Assembly (NCBI GenBank): GCA_004144345.1
Contig: SEEL01000025.1
Span: 1-48,398 of the forward strand
Length of the DNA stretch: 48,398 nucleotides
From: Hyphomicrobiales bacterium
GTDB taxonomy: Bacteria; Pseudomonadota; Alphaproteobacteria; Rhizobiales; Devosiaceae
Direction of reading: 5' to 3'
The notes beneath the pieces are model-generated. The model searched no databases and had not been told where the DNA came from. It saw only the letters and a program-made list of their open reading frames with translations. Below, piece by piece: positions 26,564 through 36,090 of the stretch. The position numbers were made by a program, and so were the translations under genes. How positions within the stretch are numbered: position 1 is the first letter of the stretch; each line of letters starts with the position of its first letter.

Positions 26564-27415
26564 CTAGGCTCGCTGCCCCATGACGACTGTGCGCTGACTA
26601 TATCTAGCGGCGCGTTTCGCCGAAGCAACCTCAATCACGCGGCGCTCGGCCAGTGCCAGCCCCGCCGCAGCATAAAACGCATCCATGTCGGCTAGATCTG
26701 CAAAGAGCTGTGGGTGGCTGCGGCGCGTGACCAATGCTTGACCTAACCTGTTGGAGAGATCGTCGCGATCGACTGTAAGCCCTTCTGCGTTATTGGCGAG
26801 AAAGGTGTCCAGCGCGGCCATGCGACCGTCTGTCTGCTCCCGCTCCTCGGCGACGACGCTACGCTCGCCAATCTGTGTAGAGGAGACGACATAGCCGTCA
26901 CTATCGAGCCAGCCAACGATCCGGCGCATATAGCTGAGCCTCTGATCGACCGGAAAGAACGGCAGCACGCCATGCATCAGCACGAGGCCATAGTGGCCTT
27001 CGGGCGTTAGCGACCCAATGTCAGAGCGAACCGTCGAAATGTTGAGACGATGCCGCCGTGCGAAAACCCGGCACATTTCAAGTGGCGTCTCGCACAGATC
27101 CAGCACCGTGACGCTGAGTTCCCGTGCAAGCTCTTCCCCACCGATAGCAACTGCAGCATCAAGCAGCATTTTCAGAATCTTGGTATCGGCAGCGCCAGCT
27201 ATAAGCACCGACATCGCGCCACCCGCTGCCAATCGGCGACGCAGGGCTTCCGCGACCACCTCGACGAAAGTGCTTCCGTCATAGTCGGCGCCCGCCGGCA
27301 TCTCGGTAGTCCGGCGAACGGCCACGGACAGATGGAAATCACCGCACTGGGTGCAGTGCTCCGACAGCATGGCCAGGCAAACACGCATATTTTCGCGCGC
27401 GTCTTCTTCGAACAC
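26564..27415 (-). CDS. SAM-dependent methyltransferase, class I, unknown substrate
   Basis: Predicted Rossmann-fold methyltransferase of about 283 residues. The SAM-binding segment reads VLIAGAADTKILKMLLDAA (motif I, with an unusual AGAADT loop in place of GxGxG), followed by VTVLDLCETPLEMCRVFARR (motif II with acidic residue) and YGLVLMHGVLPFFP (motif IV/post IV). Before the fold is a short segment with CTQCGDFH, a CxxC that might bind metal. I prefer the GTG at 27413-27415, which has AGAGGG seven bases upstream; an in-frame GTG at 27428-27430 would add five residues. It is followed by the ATP-grasp gene and lies 72 bases from the 3' end of tRNA-Lys. Confidence 0.7.
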   Translation of the reverse strand: MFEEDARENMRVCLAMLSEHCTQCGDFHLSVAVRRTTEMPAGADYDGSTFVEVVAEALRRRLAAGGAMSVLIAGAADTKILKMLLDAAVAIGGEELARELSVTVLDLCETPLEMCRVFARRHRLNISTVRSDIGSLTPEGHYGLVLMHGVLPFFPVDQRLSYMRRIVGWLDSDGYVVSSTQIGERSVVAEEREQTDGRMAALDTFLANNAEGLTVDRDDLSNRLGQALVTRRSHPQLFADLADMDAFYAAAGLALAERRVIEVASAKRAARYSQRTVVMGQRA

Positions 27416-27486
27416 GTGTTTCCCTCTCACACTAGCGCTGGCAGCGCGCGATCACTTTCGGCGGGCATAGGGGTCGTGGCAAGAAG

Positions 27487-27561
27487 TGGTATGCCGGGCG
27501 GGGGTCGAACCCGCGACCATTCGATTAAAAGTCGAATGCTCTACCACTGAGCTACCGGCAC
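27487..27561 (-). tRNA. tRNA-Lys (anticodon UUU)
   Basis: A 75-nt tRNA on the minus strand with encoded CCA. The acceptor stem pairs GTGCCGG with CCGGCAT (one G-T at the end), D-arm GCTCAGTGGTAGAGC, anticodon stem TTCGA/TCGAA around loop CTTTTAA giving TTT, and T-loop GGTTCGACCCC. All expected invariant bases are present. Confidence 0.97.
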
Positions 27562-27595
27562 ATGAACGTCGGGCCGAGCCCGTCGATTGGCGCGG

Positions 27596-27623
27596 AACAT
27601 AGCGGCGAACCTTTCCAAGTCAA
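27596..27623 (-). promoter_or_regulatory. Sigma-70 promoter of tRNA-Lys
   Basis: On the minus strand TTGACT (27618-27623) and TATGTT (27596-27601) are 16 bases apart and about 35 bases upstream of the mature tRNA 5' end. Confidence 0.6.
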
Positions 27624-27893
27624 CCGCATTCAGTTGCAACCCTAACCTGTTCACAGCGTTGGAATTTTCGATGCGGCGCGTGTCAACCGGACGCGGCGGT
27701 ATTGGAAACAGAGCGGTTTTTCCGGTTTCCCGCTCTGGCCAACGAAATGGCAGCCGAGTCCATGTCCCGCCCGCCCCGCGTCATTCCATCCTGAGGTCAG
27801 GCTTCAGGCGCACCCTCGTATTCCCTGGATTATCGAATCGAGTGCATGGCGCTCGGAACCGGCCGTGCGTGTCCGAGATCCGACGGGCGAGTG
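27624..27893. other. Intergenic region between map and the tRNA-Lys promoter
   Basis: About 270 bases where I see no gene, tRNA, repeat or strong hairpin. A weak GGAAAC/GGTTTCC pair occurs around 27705-27732. The region lies downstream of map and upstream of the tRNA promoter. Confidence 0.4.
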
Positions 27894-28643
27894 CTACAGC
27901 GTGACGACGACCGCGCCGCGGGGCGTGGCGACGATGGTGTGCTCGTACTGGACGGTTGGCGCTGCGGGCCGGGCGAGCAGGGTGAAGCCGTCCGAGGGGG
28001 TCTTGTCGATGGCGAGTTTGCCGCCCAGCGACAGGAACGGTTCGACCGTGAAGACGATGCCATCGGCAATCCGGCGGCGTTCCGAGCGATCGGGCCAGGT
28101 GGAAATCTCGCTCGGCTCGTCATGCAGGCTATCGCCGACGCCGTGGCTCGCGAGATTGGTCAGCAGCGTATAGCCGTGCTTTTTGGCAAAGGCGCCGATG
28201 GCATCGCCGACGCCGCCCAGCGGCGCGCCGCTGCGGACAGCGCGGATGCCCTCCCACATGGCGCGCTTGCCGTCGCGGCAGAGCTTCGCCAGCCGGGGGT
28301 CCTTGCCTTCGACGACATAGGACGCGCCCGTGTCGGCGAAGACGCCATCGAGTTCGGCCGAGACGTCGATGTTGACCAGATCGCCGGCGGCGATGACGCG
28401 TTCGCCCGGGATGCCGTGGGCAACTTCCTCATTGACCGAAATGCAGGTCGCGCCGGGGAAATTGTAGGTCAGCTGCGGCGCCGAGCGGGCGCCATGCTCG
28501 CGCAGCACGGCGGCACCGATCGCATCGAGTTCGGCCGTGGTGATGCCGGGGCGCAGCGCAGCGGCCATCGCCTCGCGCGCCAGAGAGCAGACGCGACCGA
28601 TGGCCTTGAGCCGCTCCAGCTCCTCTTCACTGCCGATGGTCAC
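27894..28643 (-). CDS. map: Methionine aminopeptidase, type I
   Basis: Removes the N-terminal methionine from new proteins; cytoplasmic metalloenzyme. The 249-residue protein shows the five expected metal ligands: the Asp pair in NIDVSAELDGVFADTG, the His in SHGVGDSLHDEP, and the two Glu residues in FTVEPFLS and QYEHTIV. The start is GTG at 28641-28643, three bases after the pgi stop; the TAGGA that includes the stop serves as ribosome binding site. It is the last gene of the long minus-strand run. Because map in many bacteria is near rpsB or secY, this may be a second copy. Confidence 0.93.
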   Translation of the reverse strand: MTIGSEEELERLKAIGRVCSLAREAMAAALRPGITTAELDAIGAAVLREHGARSAPQLTYNFPGATCISVNEEVAHGIPGERVIAAGDLVNIDVSAELDGVFADTGASYVVEGKDPRLAKLCRDGKRAMWEGIRAVRSGAPLGGVGDAIGAFAKKHGYTLLTNLASHGVGDSLHDEPSEISTWPDRSERRRIADGIVFTVEPFLSLGGKLAIDKTPSDGFTLLARPAAPTVQYEHTIVATPRGAVVVTL

Positions 28644-28646
28644 GTC

Positions 28647-30284
<1,638 letters not shown>

Positions 30285-30295
30285 GGTCTCGTTCC

Positions 30296-31423
30296 CTAGT
30301 TGACGGGCAGATCGCCTTGCGCCCAGCGCGCACGGGTTTGTGCAGCAAAATCGGTCATCGTGCCAGCCTCGATGGCCGCACGGGCGCCCTGCACCAGCTC
30401 CTGATAGTAGGCCAGATTGATCTGGCTCAGGATCATCGCCCCGAGGATCTCTTCGGTCCGGATCAGATGGTGGAGATAGGCCCGGCTGAAGCGCCGGCAG
30501 TTGGAATTGGGCGAGGCCTCGTCGAGCGGCCGCGGATCGTCGCGGTGCCGGGCGTTCTTGAGATTGATGACGCCGAAGCGCGTATAGGCATGGCCGTGGC
30601 GGCCAGCGCGGGTGGGATGCACGCAATCGAACATGTCGATGCCGCGCTCGATGCCGCCAAGAATGTCGTCCGGCTTGCCGACGCCCATGAGGTAGCGGGG
30701 CCGGTCGGTGGGCAGTTCGGGCGTGATGTCGCCCAGCACGCGGAACATCGTTTCCTGAGGTTCGCCCACGGCGAGGCCGCCGACGGCGTAGCCGTTAAAG
30801 CCGATGGATTTGAGCCCCTCGGCCGAGCGCACGCGCAAGGCGGCGTCGTCGCCACCCTGCACAATGCCGAACAGCGCGCGATGCGGCTGGTTGCCGAAGG
30901 CGTCCTTGCTCCGATGCGCCCAGCGCAGGCTGAGCTCCATGGCGCGCTCCATCTCCTTGCGCTCGGCCGGGAGTGCGATGCACTCGTCGAGCTGCATGAT
31001 GATGTCGCTGTCGAGCAGGGTCTGGATCTCGATCGAGCGCTCGGGCGTCAGTTCATGGGCCGAGCCATCGATATGCGAGCGGAAGGTGACGCCCTTCTCC
31101 GTGAGCTTCCTGAGCTTGGCCAGCGACATCACCTGGAAGCCGCCGCTGTCGGTCAGGATGGGGCGCGCCCAGTCCATGAAGACATGGAGACCGCCCAGCG
31201 AGGCCACGCGCTCGGCGCCCGGCCGCAGCATCAGGTGATAGGTGTTGCCGAGGAGAATGTCCGCTCCGGTCTCGCGCACCTGCTCGGGATACATCGCCTT
31301 GACCGTGCCGACCGTGCCGACGGGCATGAAGGCGGGCGTGTTGATCTCGCCTCGCGACGTGTCGATGCGGCCGCGGCGGGCCATGCCGTCGGTATGGGTC
31401 AGCGTGAATGAGAAATCGGTCAA
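30296..31423 (-). CDS. tgt: Queuine/preQ1 tRNA-guanine transglycosylase with altered zinc site
   Basis: Exchanges guanine 34 of tRNAs with GUN anticodons for preQ1; QueA, encoded just upstream, acts next. The 375-residue length and the catalytic segments are normal: [10 protein letters not shown] with the general-base Asp, [16 protein letters not shown] and MFDCVHPTR with the nucleophile Asp. The zinc site is not: counted from the SRAYLHHL anchor, Cys309 (E. coli Cys307) is kept, but the ligands at E. coli 302, 304 and 333 are Ser304, Asn306 and Ile335. The protein is otherwise well preserved, so this looks like an evolved loss of zinc and not decay. Its ATG overlaps the queA stop by four bases. 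Confidence 0.93.
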   Translation of the reverse strand: MTDFSFTLTHTDGMARRGRIDTSRGEINTPAFMPVGTVGTVKAMYPEQVRETGADILLGNTYHLMLRPGAERVASLGGLHVFMDWARPILTDSGGFQVMSLAKLRKLTEKGVTFRSHIDGSAHELTPERSIEIQTLLDSDIIMQLDECIALPAERKEMERAMELSLRWAHRSKDAFGNQPHRALFGIVQGGDDAALRVRSAEGLKSIGFNGYAVGGLAVGEPQETMFRVLGDITPELPTDRPRYLMGVGKPDDILGGIERGIDMFDCVHPTRAGRHGHAYTRFGVINLKNARHRDDPRPLDEASPNSNCRRFSRAYLHHLIRTEEILGAMILSQINLAYYQELVQGARAAIEAGTMTDFAAQTRARWAQGDLPVN

Positions 31424-32499
31424 AGCTCTTCGTCGTCCAGTTCGTGCGGCGCGCGGAATAGCAGGCTGGCGTCGCCATAGGAATAGAAGCGGTAGTGGTC
31501 GCTTATGGCGTGGGCGTAGGCGGCCTTCATGGTGTCGAGGCCGGCGAAGGCGCTGACCAGCATGAAGAGCGTCGATTTCGGCAGGTGGAAGTTGGTCATC
31601 AGCAGATCGACGGCCCGGAAACGGAAGCCCGGCGTGATGAAGATGTCGGTTTCGCCGATGAACGGCTTGAGCTTGCCGGTGCTGCGGGCGGCGGTCTCGA
31701 GGAGGCGCAAGCTGGTGGTGCCGACGGCGACGATCCGCCCGCCAGCTACCTTCGCGGCGGCAAGGCGATGCACGGCGGCCTCGGTCAACTCACCCCATTC
31801 GGCGTGCATGACGTGGTCTTTGGTGTCGTCCACCTTCATCGGCAGGAACGTGCCGGCGCCGACATGGAGCGTGACGCGTTCCACGGCGACGCCTCGGTCG
31901 TTGAGCTTCTGCAGCAGGCTTTCGGTGAAATGCAGTCCCGCGGTCGGGGCGGCAACAGCGCCGTCCACGGCGGCATAAACGGTCTGGTAGTCGGACTTGT
32001 CGCGCTCGGTGGTCTCGCGCTTGGCGCCGATGTAGGGCGGTAAGGGCATGGCGCCGTGCGATTTGATGGCTTCGTCGAGGATGGCGCCGCCAAGATCGAA
32101 TTCGAGCGTCACCTCGCCTGTTTCGCCCTTCCCGGCGACGGTCGCGAGCAGCGAGCCGTCATCCCCCAATTCGAGCCGATCGAGGATCTGGAGCCGCTTG
32201 GCCGGGCGCGCGAAGGCCCGCCACGTCTTCGCGTCGACCCGCTTGTGCAGGTTGAAGGAGACGGTCGAGCGGTTCTCGCCGCGGATACGGGTGCCCTTGA
32301 GTTCAGCCGGCAAGACGCGGGTGTCGTTGACGACAAGCACGTCGCCCGGGCGAAGAATCTCAAGCAGATCAGTGACATGGCCATCGACCAAGGGCGCGCC
32401 GGGCCGCACCACCAGCATCCGCGCACTGTCGCGCGGCTCGGCCGGATGGAGGGCGATGCGGTCTTCGGGGAGGTCGAAGTCGAAATCGGAAACTAGCAT
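31420..32499 (-). CDS. queA: S-adenosylmethionine:tRNA ribosyltransferase-isomerase
   Basis: Adds the cyclopentene precursor from SAM to preQ1 in tRNA, giving epoxyqueuosine. The 359-residue protein starts [20 protein letters not shown], a hallmark of QueA, and has [45 protein letters not shown] and [11 protein letters not shown]. It ends YGDASLLF, as in other family members. It overlaps tgt by four bases (ATGA), which implies translational coupling of the two consecutive queuosine steps. Confidence 0.97.
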   Translation of the reverse strand: MLVSDFDFDLPEDRIALHPAEPRDSARMLVVRPGAPLVDGHVTDLLEILRPGDVLVVNDTRVLPAELKGTRIRGENRSTVSFNLHKRVDAKTWRAFARPAKRLQILDRLELGDDGSLLATVAGKGETGEVTLEFDLGGAILDEAIKSHGAMPLPPYIGAKRETTERDKSDYQTVYAAVDGAVAAPTAGLHFTESLLQKLNDRGVAVERVTLHVGAGTFLPMKVDDTKDHVMHAEWGELTEAAVHRLAAAKVAGGRIVAVGTTSLRLLETAARSTGKLKPFIGETDIFITPGFRFRAVDLLMTNFHLPKSTLFMLVSAFAGLDTMKAAYAHAISDHYRFYSYGDASLLFRAPHELDDEEL

Positions 32500-32541
32500 G
32501 GCGCCGGAGTAACGCCCTGGCGCCCGTTTGGAAACTGCCCG

Positions 32542-32943
32542 TCAGCCTGCGCCGCACGAAATCGGCCAGGCTCCCTGCCCGGGGATGCGCAAGGTGCCGC
32601 CATAGACCGGCTCATCGTTCTCCATCGCCCAGAACAGACGGAGTTCGGCGATGACCACCTCGAGATTGGGGTCGGCGAAATCGAGATAGAGCTGGTCTCC
32701 CACCTGGGCGCTCTGGCCTGGTGCGATCTCGATGGTGCCGGAGACGCCCTCTTCGGTGGTCCATATCTGTCCGGCAGCCTGAATCTCCGCGCCGAGCGGG
32801 GTCAGCCCAACGCCGCCGCCAAGCGGGATGCTGGCCGAGACACCGTCGGGCCCTTCGCAGAAGAGGCCGAAGCTCGCCAGCGACGGGCCTGAGGAAAGCG
32901 CGAGGACGAGGGCGGCGAGAGCTGCTAGCTTGGGCAGGGTCAT
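32542..32943 (-). CDS. Small secreted protein, third member of a tandem paralog family
   Basis: A 133-residue exported protein of unknown function. The signal peptide covers about 25 residues (LAALAALVLALSSGPSLA). The mature part begins SFGLFCEG and ends GGTLRIPGQGAWPISC, so it has one cysteine at each end and an acidic, beta-rich middle. The end motif GGTLRI.GQGAW.(V/I).C and the N-terminal aromatic-Cys pattern are shared with the two genes upstream (32940-33326 and 33397-33789). I chose the ATG at 32941-32943, which overlaps the preceding stop as ATGA; an ATG four codons earlier is possible. queA follows after 42 bases. It is the most divergent of the three. Confidence 0.72.
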   Translation of the reverse strand: MTLPKLAALAALVLALSSGPSLASFGLFCEGPDGVSASIPLGGGVGLTPLGAEIQAAGQIWTTEEGVSGTIEIAPGQSAQVGDQLYLDFADPNLEVVIAELRLFWAMENDEPVYGGTLRIPGQGAWPISCGAG

Positions 32944-33326
32944 GGGCCGACACACTCGACGACCCAGGCGCCCTGCCCCGCGATGCGCAAAGTGCCGCCC
33001 TTGACGTAGTCATCGCCTTCTTCGGCGATCGAGACGCGCAGCCCCGCAATCACCCTGTCATTGACGTCGGCCAAATCGACCATCACGCGGTCGTCACCGA
33101 GGTCAGCCTGGGCGACCGAGACGTCTTCGCCCGGCCCGTAGACTTCCGCAGAAGACCACGCGGCCTCGCCGGCGCTGAGGGTGATAGCGAGAATGTCGGT
33201 GAAGTCTTCGCCGCCCAGCAGCAAGCCTACGCTGGCTTGGTCGGCCGCATCGCTGCAGTGGATCCACTCAGTCGCAAGGGCCGGCGCCGTCAGCAGCAGA
33301 GACGCGGCGAAGATCAGAGACCGCAT
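32940..33326 (-). CDS. Small secreted protein, second member of a tandem paralog family
   Basis: A 128-residue protein with a short signal peptide (LIFAASLLLTAPALA, cleavage near residue 19). The mature chain starts TEWIHCSDAADQASVG and ends GGTLRIAGQGAWVVECVGP. The middle is strongly acidic with alternating hydrophobic residues, suggesting a beta sandwich closed by a disulfide between the two conserved cysteines. A good GGGAGGG ribosome binding site precedes the ATG at 33324-33326. The gene overlaps its downstream paralog by four bases and is 70 bases behind the upstream one. Function unknown; no known family is recognised. Confidence 0.75.
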   Translation of the reverse strand: MRSLIFAASLLLTAPALATEWIHCSDAADQASVGLLLGGEDFTDILAITLSAGEAAWSSAEVYGPGEDVSVAQADLGDDRVMVDLADVNDRVIAGLRVSIAEEGDDYVKGGTLRIAGQGAWVVECVGP

Positions 33327-33396
33327 TGGGCCCTCCCGGTTAGGTCGGGCGGGCGTTTGTCATCCGGCGGCTGAATACGGTGTGAACGCGGCGCGG

Positions 33397-33789
33397 TCAG
33401 GACGTGGGAACGCAGGTGACAGCCCAGACGCCGACGCCCGGAAGCCAGAGCGTGCCGCCATGCACCGTTAGCTCACCCTCGGTCGCCTTGCGGAGCTGGA
33501 GGTCGGCGATGGGGATGAGGAGTTCGTTGATCGCACCGACGCTGGTGCTGGCGTCGTCGTCGTGAAAGGGGCCAACAAGGACCGGCTCGCCGGGGCCGTT
33601 GGCCGGATCGCTCGCCCAGACCTGCTCGCTGGCGGTCACGGTGACGGCGGTGACATTGAAGGTGTCGCCCTCGGCGACGAAGTAGTCGAAGCTCGCGAGC
33701 CCGCCGCTATCGGCGCACGACATCCAGCCCGCGGCGGCGGCTGGGGACACAAAAAGCGCCCCCAGCACGATAATGGCAGCGACGCGCAT
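33397..33789 (-). CDS. Small secreted protein, first member of a tandem paralog family
   Basis: A 130-residue exported protein. The signal peptide is IIVLGALFVSPAAAA; the mature part begins GWMSCADSGGLASFDYF and ends GGTLWLPGVGVWAVTCVPTS, matching the plan of the next two genes: aromatic and Cys near the start, IADLQLRKATEGE in the third quarter, and a closing GGTL..PG.G.W.V.C block. Its ATG overlaps the ppiB stop as TGATG, so it is part of the cyclophilin-queA operon. Co-expression with a periplasmic prolyl isomerase hints at a folded envelope protein, but that is inference. Confidence 0.75.
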   Translation of the reverse strand: MRVAAIIVLGALFVSPAAAAGWMSCADSGGLASFDYFVAEGDTFNVTAVTVTASEQVWASDPANGPGEPVLVGPFHDDDASTSVGAINELLIPIADLQLRKATEGELTVHGGTLWLPGVGVWAVTCVPTS

Positions 33790-34262
33790 CAGGCGTCCGC
33801 GGCGACCTTCACGGTGACCATGCTGTCGGGATCACGCACCGGCTCGCCGCGCTTGATCTTGTCGACATTTTCCATGCCCGAGATGACCTTGCCCCAGACC
33901 GTGTACTGCCGGTCGAGGAAGCGTGCATCGTCGAAGCAGATGAAGAACTGCGAATTGGCGCTGTCCGGGTTGGACGAGCGGGCCATCGACGTGGTGCCGC
34001 GGACATGCGGCTCGGCGTTGAATTCCTGCTTCAGGTTCGGGTACTTCGACGAGCCCGTGCCGGTGCCGGTCGGATCGCCGGTCTGCGCCATGAAGCCATC
34101 GATCACGCGATGGAACACGATGCCGTCGTAGAAGCCTTCGCGAGCCAGCTTCTTGATGTGGGCGACATGGTTCGGCGCGAGGTCCGGACGCATCTCGACC
34201 ACGACGGAGCCCTGGGTGGTCTCGATCAGCAGGGTGTTTTCGGGATCCTTGTAGTCGGCCAT
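33789..34262 (-). CDS. ppiB: Cytoplasmic cyclophilin-type peptidyl-prolyl isomerase
   Basis: Catalyses cis-trans isomerisation of prolyl bonds. At 157 residues it is a single cyclophilin domain without signal peptide. The catalytic segment FHRVIDGFMAQTGD carries the Arg, Phe and Gln of the active site, and ANSQFFICFDDARFLD and YTVWGKV complete the pocket. The loop TGTGTGSSKYP after the active site is typical of bacterial members. It starts 11 bases behind the periplasmic paralog and its stop overlaps the start of the first secreted paralog. The symbol ppiB follows the cytoplasmic location. Confidence 0.92.
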   Translation of the reverse strand: MADYKDPENTLLIETTQGSVVVEMRPDLAPNHVAHIKKLAREGFYDGIVFHRVIDGFMAQTGDPTGTGTGSSKYPNLKQEFNAEPHVRGTTSMARSSNPDSANSQFFICFDDARFLDRQYTVWGKVISGMENVDKIKRGEPVRDPDSMVTVKVAADA

Positions 34263-34273
34263 CAGCCTCTTCC

Positions 34274-34873
34274 TTATTTCTGTTCGATCTTAGCGGAGAT
34301 GATTTTGTCGGGGTTCGTCGGCGGCTCGCCGCGGGTGATGTTGTCGACGAACTCCATGCCCGAAACGACCTTGCCGAACACGGTGTACTGGCCGTCGAGA
34401 AAGGTGCAGTCGTTGAAGCAGATGAACCACTGCGAATTGAAGGTGTCGGGATCGTTGGTGCGCGCCGCGCCGACCACGCCACGGGTGAAGGACGTCGCGT
34501 TGAACTCGGCCTTCACGTTCGGCAGCGCCGAACCGCCCATGCCGGCATAGGCCGGATTGAACTCGGGGCCGCCTTCCTTGCCGAACTGCACGTCACCGGT
34601 CTGGGCCATGAAGCCGTCGATGACGCGGTGGAACAGAACATTGTCGTAGGCGCCTTCATTGGTCAGCGCCACGATGCGCTCGATATGGAGCGGCGCGACT
34701 TCCGGCAGCAGTTCGATATCGACGGTGCCGTCCTTGAGCGTGAGCAGCAAATGCGGCTTGGTTTCCTGGCCGACCGAGGCCGAGGGGGCAGTGACGGCAA
34801 CGCCGAAGACGGCGGCCGCGACGATCGCCATGACACCAAAAATGGCGCCGGCACGCTTGAGCGGAGAATTCAT
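34274..34873 (-). CDS. ppiA: Periplasmic cyclophilin-type peptidyl-prolyl isomerase
   Basis: Same fold as its neighbour but exported: the 199-residue protein begins with a basic segment and the hydrophobic stretch AGAIFGVMAIVAAAVFGVAVTAP, which could be a cleaved signal or an anchor. The active site FHRVIDGFMAQTGD is identical to that of the cytoplasmic paralog; the second half has NSQWFICFNDCTFLDGQYTVFGKV. An insertion (about 95-115, rich in Gly and Pro) separates the two parts. Its ATG overlaps the coaD stop by four bases, so coaD and ppiA are coupled. Confidence 0.92.
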   Translation of the reverse strand: MNSPLKRAGAIFGVMAIVAAAVFGVAVTAPSASVGQETKPHLLLTLKDGTVDIELLPEVAPLHIERIVALTNEGAYDNVLFHRVIDGFMAQTGDVQFGKEGGPEFNPAYAGMGGSALPNVKAEFNATSFTRGVVGAARTNDPDTFNSQWFICFNDCTFLDGQYTVFGKVVSGMEFVDNITRGEPPTNPDKIISAKIEQK

Positions 34874-35361
34874 GCTTGTTTCAAGGCCTTGAGAACGTTG
34901 GCGGGAACGAAGGCGGAAATATCGCCGCCGAGCTGCGCGATCTGGCGCACGAGCGTGGCCGAGATGTGGCGGACATGTGGACTGGACGGCAGGAACACCG
35001 TCTGCAGGTCCGGCGCCATCTGCGCGTTCATGCCCACCATCTGCATCTCGTAATTGTAATCGGTGGTGTCGCGCAGGCCCCGGATGATCAGCTTGGCGCC
35101 ATGCTGGCGGGCAGCGCTGATGGCGAGTCCGTCGAAATCGACGATCTTGAATTCGGTGTCGGTTCGTTTGCCGACGGGATCGAGGGTGGTGTGCAGCAGC
35201 GCCAGCCGATCCTCATGCGAGAACAGCGGCGTCTTGGTGGCATGGCGGCCGACCGCGACCACCAGCGTATCAACCAGCTTGCAGGCGCGCTCGATGACGT
35301 CGAGATGCCCATTGGTCAAGGGATCGAACGAGCCCGGATAAAACCCTACCAGCCGTGTCAT
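34870..35361 (-). CDS. coaD: Pantetheine-phosphate adenylyltransferase
   Basis: Fourth step of coenzyme A synthesis, making dephospho-CoA from 4'-phosphopantetheine and ATP. From the ATG at 35359-35361 the protein has 163 residues, the usual size. It starts MTRLVGFYPGSFDPLTNGH, with the nucleotidyltransferase TxGH motif, and shows IIRGLRDTTDYNYEMQM and SATLVRQIAQLGGD. GGGAAGGG upstream of the start is a good ribosome binding site. It lies 71 bases behind the first LysE gene and overlaps ppiA. Confidence 0.96.
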   Translation of the reverse strand: MTRLVGFYPGSFDPLTNGHLDVIERACKLVDTLVVAVGRHATKTPLFSHEDRLALLHTTLDPVGKRTDTEFKIVDFDGLAISAARQHGAKLIIRGLRDTTDYNYEMQMVGMNAQMAPDLQTVFLPSSPHVRHISATLVRQIAQLGGDISAFVPANVLKALKQA

Positions 35362-35432
35362 CTGCCGCCCTTCCCTGATCGCGGATGGCGCGGTTTCTGT
35401 CATGCGCCGCACGCGAGTGCAAGCCGCAGGGG

Positions 35433-36059
35433 TCAATGCGTCTGCAGCGCGAGCCAGATCGCGGCGCCGATGAGGATGACGCCGGCCACCCGGCCGATCC
35501 ACACCGAACCAGCGCCGGAAAGGGCCTGACGGGCCGTGACGGCAACCGCGATGTAGCCGGCATCGGTGATGATGGCCGCGCCCATTTCGATCAGCCCGAG
35601 CAGGATCACCTGCGACCAGGCGGGGTAGTCCGGGTTGACGAATTGCGGCAGGAACGCCCCGAAGAACAGCAGCGCCTTGGGGTTGCCCCAGAGCACCACG
35701 AAGCCCGACAGCACCTGCCGCCACGGCGTCACTTCGGACGTGCCGCTGCCGATGGTGATCGAACTGCGTGAGGTGAGATAGCCGAAGCCGAGCCACACGA
35801 GGTAGGCCGCGCCAACGTATTTGATGATGTCGAAGATGGCCGACACAAAGCCCGTAACGGCTTCGAGGGCGACCGCCACGATGAGAACCATGCTGAGCCG
35901 CGCCAGCGTGGCGCCGACTTCGAGCCAGAAGCCGCCCACGACACCGCGGGCCAGCGCGGTGCTGACGACGGCCGACACGGTTACACCCGGCACCAGCACC
36001 ACCGCGAAGGCGGCGATGGTGAAGGAGATGAGAGTCGGGAGGTCGGGAACGTAGAAAAT
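35433..36059 (-). CDS. LysE/RhtB-family amino acid exporter, apparent ATT start
   Basis: Inner-membrane exporter with six predicted membrane segments, relative of LysE and RhtB. The full family N-terminus is encoded (IFYVPDLPTLISFTIAAFAV) and aligns with the start of the neighbouring paralog, but there is no ATG, GTG or TTG in frame upstream of the GTG at 36000-36002. A GTG start would remove most of the first membrane segment. The only reasonable initiator for the complete protein is ATT at 36057-36059, giving 208 residues, the standard length. Other landmarks are [32 protein letters not shown] and the C-terminal RVAGVILIGAAIWLAL. The substrate is unknown. It follows its paralog by 31 bases. 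Confidence 0.82.
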   Translation of the reverse strand: MFYVPDLPTLISFTIAAFAVVLVPGVTVSAVVSTALARGVVGGFWLEVGATLARLSMVLIVAVALEAVTGFVSAIFDIIKYVGAAYLVWLGFGYLTSRSSITIGSGTSEVTPWRQVLSGFVVLWGNPKALLFFGAFLPQFVNPDYPAWSQVILLGLIEMGAAIITDAGYIAVAVTARQALSGAGSVWIGRVAGVILIGAAIWLALQTH

Positions 36060-36090
36060 GGCGGCGAACTCTGCTGCGTCCGCCCCCGTA

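Noticed and set aside
26440-26634. 64-codon ORF ending at the ATP-grasp start as a peptide substrate gene
   Set aside because: It begins inside the methyltransferase gene, lacks a ribosome binding site, and has no repeated Thr/Glu/Asp core as in graspetides.
27487-27561. tRNA-Lys as an occupied attachment site
   Set aside because: No second copy of its 3' end was found near 22.4 kb and no integrase is present.
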